The translations under genes were made by a program, and so were the position numbers. Below are positions 56,375-64,000 of a stretch of DNA of 64,000 nt, in pieces. Under the pieces are notes generated by a model, which saw nothing but the letters and a program-made list of their open reading frames with translations, was not told the DNA's origin and searched no databases. Position 1 is the stretch's first letter; every line of letters starts with the position of its first letter. This DNA is from Acidimicrobiia bacterium. Its GTDB lineage: Bacteria; Actinomycetota; Acidimicrobiia; Spongiisociales; UBA5794. The DNA is taken from contig JALSQW010000056.1 in the NCBI GenBank assembly GCA_026985095.1, positions 225,116 through 289,115 of the forward strand, written 5' to 3'.

Positions 56375-57651
56375 GCGGTCGGGCGGTCGAGGGGCCGGGG
56401 TCGGCGTTCCGGGGCGAGCTCGTCGCTCCGGGCGACAAGTCGCTGTCGCACCGGGCGCTCCTGTTGGGAGCCATGGCCGAGGGGGTGAGCCGCATCCGGG
56501 GTCTGGGTCCGGGCAGGGACGTGGCTTCCACGGATCGGCTGGTCCGGACCCTGGGGGTGGAGGTGGCCGGCGACCGGTACCGGTCCGCCGGGCCGGCCGC
56601 GTGGTGTCCGCCGGTGTCGGTCATCGATTGTGGCAATTCGGGCACGACCCTGCGCCTCGGCGCAGGAGCACTGGCGGGCCGGCCGTTCCGCTCCACCCTC
56701 GACGGCGACGCGTCGCTGCGGAGGCGGCCCATGGGTCGCCTCGTCGGACCGCTGATGGAGCTCGGCGCCGTCGTCGTCACCAGCGGCACCGGGACCCCTC
56801 CGGTGTCCGTCCACGCCCCCGCCCCGCTGCACGGCGCCGAGGTCACGATCGGTCTGTCCTCTGCCCAGGTCCGATCGGCGTTCGCTCTGGCCGCGCTGCA
56901 GGCCACGGGACCGTCGCTGATCGATTCGCCGCCCGGGTTCCGCGACCACACGGAACGGTGGCTGGAGCACTTCGGCCTGGGCGCGTGGTTCACCGAGACG
57001 GCCTTCCGGATCTTTCCCGGTAGGGTCCCCGCCACCGAGTACGACATCCCGGGCGATCCGTCGTCGGCGGCCTTCGCGTGGGTGTCGGCCGCGCTCGTGC
57101 CGGGCGCCACCGTCCGCACCGAAGGCGTGTCCCTCAATCCCGGTCGGGTGGGCATCCTCGAGGTGCTCGCACGGATGGGGGCCGAGGTCAGATCGGAGGT
57201 CACCGACGCCATCCACGGGGATCCGGTGGGCGAGGTCGAGGTCGTTGGGAGGGAGCTGCACGGCACCGAGGTGGGCGCCGAGCTCGCAACCGCGGCGTTG
57301 GATGAGCTTCCCCTGGTCGGCGTGCTCGGCATGTACGGCGAGGGGATGACGGTCGTCAGGGACGCTGCCGACCTGCGCAGCAAGGAGAGCGACCGGATCG
57401 CGGCGACGGTGGACCTGGTCCGGAGCCTCGGAGGCGAGGCCGAGCCCACCGACGACGGGTTCGTCGTGGTGGGTACCGGACGGCCCGACGGGGGGATCGT
57501 CGAGTCCGCGGGCGACCATCGGATCGCCATGGCCGCGGCGGTGGCGGCGACGGCGTCGACGGGCCCGGTGCGGATCGTCGGCGCGGAGGTCGCCGGCGTA
57601 TCCTGGCCCTCGTTCTACGACGATCTGGAGGCGTTGTGGTCATCGCGGTAG
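56371..57651 (+). CDS. aroA: EPSP synthase (3-phosphoshikimate 1-carboxyvinyltransferase)
   Basis: 426 residues. APGDKSLSHRALLLGAMAEG, DCGNSGTTLRLGAGAL and LDGDASLRRRPMGRL are the PEP- and shikimate-binding motifs, and VRDAADLRSKESDRIAAT lies near the end. It makes EPSP in the shikimate pathway. GTG start overlaps the rluB stop. Its 3' end overlaps cmk by 16 bases. Confidence 0.96.
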   Translation: MSGRAVEGPGSAFRGELVAPGDKSLSHRALLLGAMAEGVSRIRGLGPGRDVASTDRLVRTLGVEVAGDRYRSAGPAAWCPPVSVIDCGNSGTTLRLGAGALAGRPFRSTLDGDASLRRRPMGRLVGPLMELGAVVVTSGTGTPPVSVHAPAPLHGAEVTIGLSSAQVRSAFALAALQATGPSLIDSPPGFRDHTERWLEHFGLGAWFTETAFRIFPGRVPATEYDIPGDPSSAAFAWVSAALVPGATVRTEGVSLNPGRVGILEVLARMGAEVRSEVTDAIHGDPVGEVEVVGRELHGTEVGAELATAALDELPLVGVLGMYGEGMTVVRDAADLRSKESDRIAATVDLVRSLGGEAEPTDDGFVVVGTGRPDGGIVESAGDHRIAMAAAVAATASTGPVRIVGAEVAGVSWPSFYDDLEALWSSR

Positions 57652-58298
57652 ACGGCCCGGGTGGGGTCGGCAAGAGCACGGTCTCGAGACGGGTCGCGGC
57701 GCTTGTGGGGTTGCCGCATCTCGACACCGGCGCCACCTATCGGGCGGCGACCCTGCGGGCCTTGAAGGCCGGGGTGCCGTTGGACGACGAGGATGCCGTG
57801 GTGGAGGCGCTGGAGGATGCAACGATCGAGATCGACCGGGGCCGGGTCTTCCTGGACGGACGGGACGTGAGCACGACGATCCGTTCTCCGGAGGTCACCG
57901 CCGCGGTGTCGACCGTGTCGGCGCACCCCCGGGTCAGGGAACGTATCGTCGCCTGGCAACGGACGTGGGTCGCCGACCACGGCGGTTCGGCGGTGGTCGA
58001 AGGTCGCGACATCGGCACCGTGGTGTTCCCGGACGCCGACGTGAAGGTGTTCCTCGATGCTCGCCCCGAGGTCAGGGCAGCTCGCCGCGCCGGCGACGCC
58101 GAGGCTGCCGGTCGTCCTCCCGAGGAGATCGTCGGCGAGTTGGTCGCCAGGGACCGTGCCGATTCGACCCGTGAGGTGTCGCCCCTGCAGCCGGCAGCCG
58201 ACGCGGTGATCATCGACACCAGCGATCTGGGGATCGATGCGGTGGTCGACCGCATCATGCACCTCGTCTCGAGCGTTCAGGACCGGGCGAGGAGCTGA
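57636..58298 (+). CDS. cmk: Cytidylate kinase
   Basis: 220 residues. P-loop VIAVDGPGGVGKSTVSRRVA, DTGATYRAATLRALK, the VVEGRDIGTVVFPDADVK motif and ARRAGDAEAAGR lid are typical. It phosphorylates CMP and dCMP. GTG start inside the end of aroA. Its end overlaps the convergent ispH by 22 bases. Confidence 0.95.
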   Translation: MVIAVDGPGGVGKSTVSRRVAALVGLPHLDTGATYRAATLRALKAGVPLDDEDAVVEALEDATIEIDRGRVFLDGRDVSTTIRSPEVTAAVSTVSAHPRVRERIVAWQRTWVADHGGSAVVEGRDIGTVVFPDADVKVFLDARPEVRAARRAGDAEAAGRPPEEIVGELVARDRADSTREVSPLQPAADAVIIDTSDLGIDAVVDRIMHLVSSVQDRARS

Positions 58299-59326
58299 AG
58301 GGCGTCGGTGGCTCCCCAGTCGCGGTCGCCGTCCAGCGGCCCCGGGCGTCCTTGGTCCCTGACCGCGAACGCGCCTTCGACGAGGCGCTGGAGGACCTGC
58401 ACGAAGGTCCGGAGTCGGGGCGGGAGGGGGAAGTACTCGTCCTCGGTGGTGACCCGCAGGTGTTCGACACCGTCGGTCGGAGCGATCGCGTCGATGACCG
58501 CCTTGACCTGTCCGTCGGGCGCGGACGCCCCGGCGGTGACGCCGACGACCGCGGCCTGCTCGAGCCATTCGGTCCGGACGTCGTCGGGTCCGTCGACGCG
58601 ATGGGCGGCGATTCCTGCCTTCCTGGCGACCCGGACGAGGGCCTGGGTGTTCGACGAGTTGGCCGACCCGACGACCAGGACGAGGTCGACCTGTTCGGCG
58701 AGGCGCTGGACGGCGGTTTGGCGGTTCGTGGTCGCGTAGCACAGGTCGCTGCGGCGGGCGGTCCACAGGTCGGGCCACCGCGAGGCGGCTTCGTCGAGGA
58801 CACCTCTCCATTCGTAGAGTCCGAGGGTGGTCTGGGCGAGAAGCGCCACCTTGGCGGGGTCGGCGGGAGCGAAGCCGCCGAGTCCGACCGTGGGGTCGAC
58901 GAGGGTGACGGCGTCGGGTGCTTCGGCGACGGCACCGACGGCCTCGTCGTGTCCTTCGTGCCCGACGTAGATGATGTCGTAGCCGTCGGCGGCCATGCGC
59001 CTCACCTCATGGTGGACCTTGGTGACAAGGGGGCAGACGGCATCGATCATGACCGCGGCCCGCCCCTCGGCTTCGGTGACGACGTCGGGTGCCGAGCCGT
59101 GCGCCGACAGCATGATGGGTCGTCCCGGCGGCACGGCGGCGATGTCGTCGACGAACACCACGCCGGCGTGCTCGAAGACGTCGACCACCGCCTGGTTGTG
59201 GACGATCTCGTGGAAGCAGTACACCGGCGGCTCGAAGACGCCGACCATCCAGGTCAGTGCCTTGATCGCCATCTCGACGCCGGCGCAGAATCCTCGTGGC
59301 TCCGCGAGGAGGACCTTCTCGGGCAT
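58277..59326 (-). CDS. ispH: 4-hydroxy-3-methylbut-2-enyl diphosphate reductase IspH
   Basis: 349 residues. The three Cys of the [4Fe-4S] cluster are in EPRGFCAGV (Cys14), DAVCPLVTKVH (Cys98) and DLCYATTNRQTA (about residue 196); HEIVHNQAVVDVF and SAHGSAP bind substrate. It makes IPP and DMAPP at the end of the MEP pathway. TAACCT ends 6 bases before its ATG on the minus strand, so it is probably leaderless. Opposite strand to the cmk-der operon. Confidence 0.95.
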   Translation of the reverse strand: MPEKVLLAEPRGFCAGVEMAIKALTWMVGVFEPPVYCFHEIVHNQAVVDVFEHAGVVFVDDIAAVPPGRPIMLSAHGSAPDVVTEAEGRAAVMIDAVCPLVTKVHHEVRRMAADGYDIIYVGHEGHDEAVGAVAEAPDAVTLVDPTVGLGGFAPADPAKVALLAQTTLGLYEWRGVLDEAASRWPDLWTARRSDLCYATTNRQTAVQRLAEQVDLVLVVGSANSSNTQALVRVARKAGIAAHRVDGPDDVRTEWLEQAAVVGVTAGASAPDGQVKAVIDAIAPTDGVEHLRVTTEDEYFPLPPRLRTFVQVLQRLVEGAFAVRDQGRPGPLDGDRDWGATDALQLLARS

Positions 59327-59332
59327 GGGGCA

Positions 59333-59338
59333 AGGTTA
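59333..59338 (-). promoter_or_regulatory. -10 element of a leaderless start (ispH)
   Basis: TAACCT on the minus strand ends 6 bases before the ispH ATG. It faces the start of the DUF512 gene at 59381, which has TACCAT 9 bases before its own ATG. Confidence 0.45.
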
Positions 59339-59380
59339 GGGGCGCCCTGGAACCCAGGGTCCCGGTACCATCCGCTCCGT

Positions 59381-60766
59381 ATGTCGTCCGATCCCGTCGT
59401 TCTCGAGATCGTCCCGGGCAGCCCTGCGGACGTCGCCGGCCTCCAGGTCGGTGACGAGGTCGTCGCGGTCAACGGCGTGCAACCGTCGGACGTCATCGAG
59501 TACCAGCAGCTCGTCGACGACCCCGATCCCGTCCTCGTGGTCCGCCGCCGCGGAGCCGAACGGACCGTCGGGATCGGCAAAGAGGCCGGGATCCCCCTGG
59601 GGTTGCGCCTCGACTCGTCGATCTTCGATCGGGTGCAGACCTGCGACAACCACTGCGAGTTCTGTTTCATCTACCAGCTTCCCCCGGGGATGCGGAAGTC
59701 GTTGTATCTCAAGGACGACGACTATCGCCTGTCGTTCCTGTACGGCAACTTCACGACCTTGACGCGGTTCACCGAGCTCGACCTCGCCCGCGTCGTCGAG
59801 GACCGGCTCGGGCCGTTGTACGTGTCGATCCACGCCACCGACCCTGCGGTCCGGGCGGACATGCTGCGCAACCCGAGGGGAGCGACGAGCCTGCGCTGGC
59901 TCCGGGCGCTGTTGGACCACGGCATCACCGTTCATGGTCAGATCGTGCTGTGCCCCGGAATCAACGACGGTGCCGTCCTCGAGCGGACCTTCGCCGAGAT
60001 GCTGACCCGGTACGATCGTCTGGCGTCGGTGGGGATCGTCCCGCTCGGTCTGAGCCGCTTCAACACCGAGCAGCGTCTGCGGGTGCACACCTCCGACGAG
60101 GCACGACGGGACCTCGAGATCGTGCACTTCTGGCAGGAACGAGCGCTGGACCGGCTCGGCCGCAGGCTGTTCTTCGCCTCCGACGAGCTGTACCTGCGTG
60201 CCGGATGGGAGGTGCCGCCGTCGACCCACTACGAGGGGTTCCCCCAGCACGAGAACGGGATCGGCATGGTGCGGGGACTCTACGACGAACTGGACCGGCT
60301 CGAAGGACGGGCCTCCGGGGAGGCTCCTGTGGTGACCGGCGAGTGGCGTCACGTTCCGGCGGCGCCCGCCGAAGGGTACCGGGCTCCCCGCTCGGCCCGT
60401 CGGGTGCGGCCCGTCGATGCGTCGGGCCCGCTGGTCCTGGTGACCGGGGCGTACGGGGCAGCAGCCCTTCGCCCGGTCATGTCCCGGCTGGAGGCGCTGG
60501 CCGGCCGGAGCATGCGGCTCCTGGTGGTACGCAACGAGTTCTTCGGCGGCAACACGGCGGTCGCCGGGTTGCTGGTGGGGGCGGACCTCCAACGGGCCTT
60601 CCGGACCGACGACGGGCCGGCCGGCCGGTACCTGCTTCCCGACGTCGCACTCAGCGGGGACCGGTTCCTCGACGACATGGGCTTGGAAGAGGTCGCGGCG
60701 GCGGCGAAGGCGCCGGTGGCGGCGGTGGAGGCGACCGCCCGCGGGATCCTCGAGGCCGTCGCATGA
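59381..60766 (+). CDS. DUF512 protein: PDZ domain plus radical-SAM-like domain
   Basis: 461 residues. An N-terminal PDZ-like domain (VPGSPADVAGLQVGDEVVAV) is followed by a C-x3-C-x2-C motif (TCDNHCEFCFIYQLP), the radical SAM cluster signature, and by DYRLSFLYGNFTTLT and HATDPAVRADMLRNPRG. The C-terminal DUF512 part has EFFGGNTAVAGLLVG. The function of this widespread family is not established to my knowledge. It sits just before der, as in other bacteria, and its stop overlaps the der start (ATGA). Confidence 0.9.
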   Translation: MSSDPVVLEIVPGSPADVAGLQVGDEVVAVNGVQPSDVIEYQQLVDDPDPVLVVRRRGAERTVGIGKEAGIPLGLRLDSSIFDRVQTCDNHCEFCFIYQLPPGMRKSLYLKDDDYRLSFLYGNFTTLTRFTELDLARVVEDRLGPLYVSIHATDPAVRADMLRNPRGATSLRWLRALLDHGITVHGQIVLCPGINDGAVLERTFAEMLTRYDRLASVGIVPLGLSRFNTEQRLRVHTSDEARRDLEIVHFWQERALDRLGRRLFFASDELYLRAGWEVPPSTHYEGFPQHENGIGMVRGLYDELDRLEGRASGEAPVVTGEWRHVPAAPAEGYRAPRSARRVRPVDASGPLVLVTGAYGAAALRPVMSRLEALAGRSMRLLVVRNEFFGGNTAVAGLLVGADLQRAFRTDDGPAGRYLLPDVALSGDRFLDDMGLEEVAAAAKAPVAAVEATARGILEAVA

Positions 60767-62094
60767 CCAAGCTCCCGGTGGTGGCCGTCGTCGGGCGTCC
60801 CAACGTGGGGAAGTCGACGCTGGTCAACCGGATCGTGCGGCGCAAGGCGGCCGTCGTCGACGAGCAGGCGGGCGTCACCAGGGATCGTCGGGAGTTCACC
60901 GCCGATTGGAACGGCCGGGAGTTCGTGGTCGTGGACACGGGCGGATGGGCGGTCGAGCCGGACGAGACGTTCGCCTACCGGATCCGCGAGCAGACGGAGG
61001 CGGCGGCCGCTTCCGCCGACCTGGTGGTCTTCGTGGCCGACGCCACCAGCGCCGTCACCGAGGACGACGTCGGCATCGCCCGGATCCTGCAACGCTCCGG
61101 CGTGCCCTACCTGCTGGTCGCCAACAAGGTCGACTCGCCTGCGGCGGAGCTCACCCTCGATCACCTGTGGAATCTCGGGCTCGGTGCGCCGATCCCGGTC
61201 AGTGCCCAGCACGGGCGGAACGTCGGCGAGGTCCTCGACCGGCTCGTTGCCGCCCTGCCGGTCGAGGGCGCCGGACCGGCGCGTCCTGCCGTGCCGGGGA
61301 TCGCCCGGCTGGCCATCATCGGCAGACCGAACGTCGGGAAGTCGACCCTCCTGAACAAGCTCGCCGGCGAGGAGCGGGTCATCGTCTCCGATATCCCGGG
61401 AACGACGAGGGACCCGATCGATCTGGTCGTCGAGCTCGACGGGGAACCCTTCGAGGTGGTCGACACCGCAGGCATCAAACGCCGCACGAAGATCAAGGAC
61501 GACGTCGAGCGGTACGCCGTCCTGCGCGCCAGGGACGTGTTGCGGGATGCCGACGTGGCGCTGCTGATGGTCGACGGCACCCGCGGGGCGACCCATCAGG
61601 AGCAGCGGTTGGCAGAGGAGATCGCCAAGGCCGGCGCCGGGTTGGTGATCCTGCTCAACAAGTGGGACGAGATCGACGAGGAGCAGCGTCTCCACACCGA
61701 GGACAGCGTCGGTGACCGCCTGGCGTTCGTCGGTTGGGCGCCGGTACTGCGGATCTCGGCCAAGACCGGAGCCCGCATGCACCGGTTGGGCAAGGCCGTG
61801 CGGATGGTCCTCGAGAACCGGCGGTCGCGGATCCCGACCCCGGAGCTGAACCGTGTGGTTCGGCGGTGGCAGGAGGCGCATCCGCCGCCGGTGCGGAAGG
61901 GGAAACGCCCTCACATCATCTACGCCGTTCAGGCCGACGTGGAACCGCCCACCATCGTCGTGTTCGTGCGTGGCGGCGAGCTCGGCCCGGACTACCTTCG
62001 GTTCTTGGAGAACCGGCTACGCGACGAGTACGACTTCGTGGGGACACCGATCAGGATCTTCACCCGGAAGCGAGAGCGAGGGAACACGGCGTGA
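60763..62094 (+). CDS. der: Ribosome assembly GTPase Der (EngA)
   Basis: 443 residues. Two G domains in tandem, each with GRPNVGKST (near residues 11 and 188), VDTGGW / VDTAGI and NKVD / NKWD, then a KH-like C-terminal domain ending in DFVGTPIRIFTRKRERG. It acts in 50S assembly. ATG overlaps the previous stop and GTGA overlaps the carboxylase gene. Confidence 0.97.
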   Translation: MTKLPVVAVVGRPNVGKSTLVNRIVRRKAAVVDEQAGVTRDRREFTADWNGREFVVVDTGGWAVEPDETFAYRIREQTEAAAASADLVVFVADATSAVTEDDVGIARILQRSGVPYLLVANKVDSPAAELTLDHLWNLGLGAPIPVSAQHGRNVGEVLDRLVAALPVEGAGPARPAVPGIARLAIIGRPNVGKSTLLNKLAGEERVIVSDIPGTTRDPIDLVVELDGEPFEVVDTAGIKRRTKIKDDVERYAVLRARDVLRDADVALLMVDGTRGATHQEQRLAEEIAKAGAGLVILLNKWDEIDEEQRLHTEDSVGDRLAFVGWAPVLRISAKTGARMHRLGKAVRMVLENRRSRIPTPELNRVVRRWQEAHPPPVRKGKRPHIIYAVQADVEPPTIVVFVRGGELGPDYLRFLENRLRDEYDFVGTPIRIFTRKRERGNTA

Positions 62095-63620
62095 CTGGGA
62101 GTCGAGGGGAACGGTTCCGCGCGGCGGCCGAACGGGCGCGGGAGGGCGGTCCGGAACGGCATCGTCGGCGTTTGGCCGCGCAGGGGAAGCTCCCGGTCAG
62201 GGATCGGGTGGCGTTGCTGGTCGATGACGGCTCGTTCGTCGAGGACGGCCTGCTGGCCAACGCCCGTGCCGTCGAGCTGGCCGCCGACGGCGTCGTCACC
62301 GGACGGGGGACCGTCGATGGACGTCCCGTGATCGTGATCGCCAACGACCCCACGGTCAAGGCGGGGAGCTGGGGCCCGTTGACCGTGGAGAAGATCGTCC
62401 GGGCGTTGGAAGCCGCGTACGACGAGCTGCTGCCGGTGTTCTTCCTGGTGGACTCGGCCGGTGCCCGCATCACCGACCAGGTGGCCATGTTCCCGGGTCG
62501 GCGCGGAGCGGGCAACATCTTCTACAACCAGATCCGGTTGTCGGGGCGTGTCCCGCAGATCTGCTGCCTGTTCGGTCCCTCGGCTGCGGGCGGGGCGTAC
62601 ATCCCCGCCTTCACTGACGTGGTCGTGATGGTGGAGGGGCGGGCGTCGATGTACCTCGGGTCGCCGCGGATGGCCCAGATGGTGATTGGCGAGGAGACGA
62701 CCCTGGAGGAGATGGGGGGCGCTCGCGTCCATTGTGAGATCTCTGGTGTCGGCGACGCGATGGTGCCCTCCGACGAGGAAGCCATCGAGTGGGCGAAGCT
62801 GTACTTCTCGTACGTGGCCGACCACTACAAGGTCCTGCCGCCGTTGTACGCCCCGGAACCGCCGGCGGGTGCGGACCCGGCCTCGGTGATCCCGGAGGAC
62901 CCGAAGGCCGGCTACGACATGGTCCAGTTCCTCGAGGCGATCTTCGATGACGGTTCGGTGTTCCAGATCAAGGAGCGATGGGCGCGGGAGGTCATCACCG
63001 CCTTCGCGCTGCTGGAGGGCAAGCCGGTGGGGATCGTCGCTTCCCAGCCGCAGCATCTCGGAGGGGTGCTGTTCGTGGATTCGGCCGACAAGGCAGCCCG
63101 GTTCATGTGGCTCTGCGATGCGTTCAACATCCCGCTGCTGTTCTTCGCCGACGTGCCCGGGTTCATGATCGGCTCGGAGGTGGAACGGCAGGGCATCATC
63201 CGGGCGGGTGCCAAGATGTTGACCGCCATGGCCGAAGCGACCGTGCCCCGGATCTCGATCATCGTCCGGAAGGCATACGGGGCCGGGCTGTATGCCTTCT
63301 CCGGCCCCGGCTTCCGTCCCGACGCGACCCTGGCGTTGCCGACGGCCGAGATCGCCGTGATGGGTCCCGAGGCTGCGGTCAACGCCGTCTACTACAACAA
63401 GATCCAGGAGCTCCCCGAGGCCGAACGGGAGGCGTTCATCGTCCGGAAGCGAGCCGAGTACGCCGAGGACGTCGACCTGTTGCACCTGGCGTCGGAGCTG
63501 GTGGTCGATGCCGTGGTTCAACCCGAGGACCTGCGAGAGGAGCTGGTGGCCCGTTTGGCCTATTCGGCTCGGAAGACCCGCCGCTTCTCCGATCGGCGCC
63601 ATGGGGTGCCGCCGGTATGA
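62091..63620 (+). CDS. Acyl-CoA carboxylase beta subunit (carboxyltransferase)
   Basis: 509 residues. Two crotonase-like halves with VDSAGARITDQVAMFPGRRG, FGPSAAGGAYIPAFTDVV and ADVPGFMIGSEVERQGIIRAG, ARKTRRFS at the end. It belongs with PccB/AccD and moves carboxyl from biotin to acetyl- or propionyl-CoA, or a related acyl-CoA. No alpha subunit is in the window. The exact substrate cannot be told. Propionyl-CoA would link it to MmsA. GTG overlaps der. Confidence 0.93.
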   Translation: MTGSRGERFRAAAERAREGGPERHRRRLAAQGKLPVRDRVALLVDDGSFVEDGLLANARAVELAADGVVTGRGTVDGRPVIVIANDPTVKAGSWGPLTVEKIVRALEAAYDELLPVFFLVDSAGARITDQVAMFPGRRGAGNIFYNQIRLSGRVPQICCLFGPSAAGGAYIPAFTDVVVMVEGRASMYLGSPRMAQMVIGEETTLEEMGGARVHCEISGVGDAMVPSDEEAIEWAKLYFSYVADHYKVLPPLYAPEPPAGADPASVIPEDPKAGYDMVQFLEAIFDDGSVFQIKERWAREVITAFALLEGKPVGIVASQPQHLGGVLFVDSADKAARFMWLCDAFNIPLLFFADVPGFMIGSEVERQGIIRAGAKMLTAMAEATVPRISIIVRKAYGAGLYAFSGPGFRPDATLALPTAEIAVMGPEAAVNAVYYNKIQELPEAEREAFIVRKRAEYAEDVDLLHLASELVVDAVVQPEDLREELVARLAYSARKTRRFSDRRHGVPPV

Positions 63621-63775
63621 GCGACGACCGCGATCTGGACCGTCCCGAGCTGGAGGACGAGGAGCTGCCCGAACGCTGGCCGGTGGGGTTCATCTTGATC
63701 ATCGTCGCGGCCGCCTTGTACTTGGGGTTCCGGGCGGTTCAGCTCGTCCAGCTCGCCATCGACTGGCTGCGCTAG
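63617..63775 (+). CDS. 52-residue single-span membrane protein
   Basis: ATG overlaps the carboxylase stop (ATGA). An acidic N-terminus (DLDRPELEDEELPERW) is followed by one membrane helix (VGFILIIVAAALYLGF) and an amphipathic tail. In acyl-CoA carboxylase operons of actinobacteria a small epsilon subunit often follows the beta gene; this one is membrane-bound and not like AccE, so it may be unrelated. Function unknown. Confidence 0.65.
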   Translation: MSDDRDLDRPELEDEELPERWPVGFILIIVAAALYLGFRAVQLVQLAIDWLR

Positions 63776-63804
63776 CCCCCGACCGTCGTCGTTCGTGGAC
63801 GGGC

Positions 63805-63810
63805 TATCCT
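63805..63810 (+). promoter_or_regulatory. -10 element of tRNA-Pro
   Basis: TATCCT lies 27 bases before the tRNA. No clear -35. Confidence 0.35.
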
Positions 63811-63837
63811 GACGCTGGACGTCCCTTCGGGGCACCA

Positions 63838-63914
63838 CGGGCTGTGGCGCAGCTTGGCAGCGCGCTTGACTGGGGGTCAAGAGGTCGCCGGTTCAAATCC
63901 GGCCAGCCCGACCA
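63838..63914 (+). tRNA. tRNA-Pro (anticodon GGG)
   Basis: 77 bases with encoded CCA. Acceptor CGGGCTG/CAGCCCG, D-arm GCGCAGCTTGGCAGCGC, anticodon stem CTTGA/TCAAG with loop CTGGGGG giving anticodon GGG at 63872-63874, T-arm with GGTTCAAATCC. It reads CCC/CCU. A hairpin follows. Confidence 0.95.
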
Positions 63915-63945
63915 GCGAGAGGCCCTGCGCCGCAAGGGCTCTCGC
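63915..63945 (+). terminator. Terminator hairpin after tRNA-Pro
   Basis: GCGAGAG (63915-63921) pairs with CTCTCGC (63939-63945); inside it CCCT pairs with AGGG with a one-base bulge. A second hairpin GCGTTTC/GAAACGC follows at 63960-63980 near the window end. Confidence 0.6.
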
Positions 63946-64000
63946 CATTCAGCGGGAGAGCGTTTCCGCCTTCGAAACGCCAAGAGTCCGCGAGGAGTCC

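Noticed and set aside
63960..63980. Second hairpin near the window end as a gene terminator
   Set aside because: It lies next to the window edge with no gene assigned to it; it could belong to the next gene's leader.

Overview
The window is high-GC DNA from an actinobacterium. The evidence is a complete Pup-proteasome locus (arc/mpa, dop, pup, prcB, prcA, pafA, pafB, pafC), a DivIVA/Wag31-type protein, a DUF4193 protein, a polyprenol-phosphate mannosyltransferase-like enzyme, a HelY-type helicase and the order tlyA-nadK-recN-pyrG-Nudix-xerD-scpA-scpB-rluB-cmk-der. That order is close to the one I remember for Mycobacterium tuberculosis Rv1692-Rv1713. An OmpA/BON membrane protein, the use of leaderless starts and the lack of mycolate or sporulation genes would suit a deep-branching group such as Acidimicrobiia, but the sequence does not settle this.

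Layout. 1-5068: peptide-type ABC importer (truncated binding protein, two permeases, two ATPases). 5109-5193: tRNA-Leu(GAG). 5265-12050: accessory region with a RelE/MazF-class toxin-antitoxin pair under a repeat operator, a decayed serine recombinase, a frameshifted murein endopeptidase, secreted proteins and lipoproteins of unknown function, and gene fragments. 12053-28163: mixed metabolic and envelope genes: CHAD protein, a DUF1931 histone-fold protein with a frameshift, ThiI, a lytic transglycosylase-like protein, a threonine dehydratase-like enzyme, a Nudix enzyme, DivIVA, methylmalonate-semialdehyde dehydrogenase, OmpA/BON protein, a cupin overlapping a Rieske-ThDP fusion enzyme, an MFS exporter, a Lon-N-like protein with four tiny downstream genes, TrmI and a ferredoxin. 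28388-41251: Pup-proteasome system followed by tatA, tatC and helY. 41248-46823: lipid kinase, DUF4193 protein, glycosyltransferase, acetyltransferase, M20 peptidase, HAD phosphatase and rhomboid. 46860-63775: conserved core block from tlyA to der, ending with an acyl-CoA carboxylase beta subunit. 63838-63914: tRNA-Pro(GGG).

How genes work together. PafA ligates Pup to substrate lysines, Dop removes (and in other species activates) Pup, ARC/Mpa unfolds tagged proteins through its C-terminal GQYL tail into the PrcAB chamber, and PafBC is the neighbouring WYL-domain regulator pair. ScpA/ScpB with SMC and XerD handle chromosome segregation. RecN repairs breaks. PyrG and Cmk supply cytidine nucleotides. 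AroA and IspH make chorismate and isoprenoid precursors. Many junctions are ATGA/GTGA overlaps, so most blocks look like coupled operons. At least ten other genes show a TANNNT hexamer 6-8 bases before the start codon, the pattern of leaderless transcripts.

The items most worth a second look are the Rieske-ThDP fusion beside a cupin, the histone-fold/CHAD pair, the toxin-antitoxin operator with half-sites every 12 bp, two core genes without a normal start codon (tlyA and rluB), the enlarged DppB-type permease, and Pup ending in Glu. I found no CRISPR array, intact insertion sequence, rRNA or prophage.
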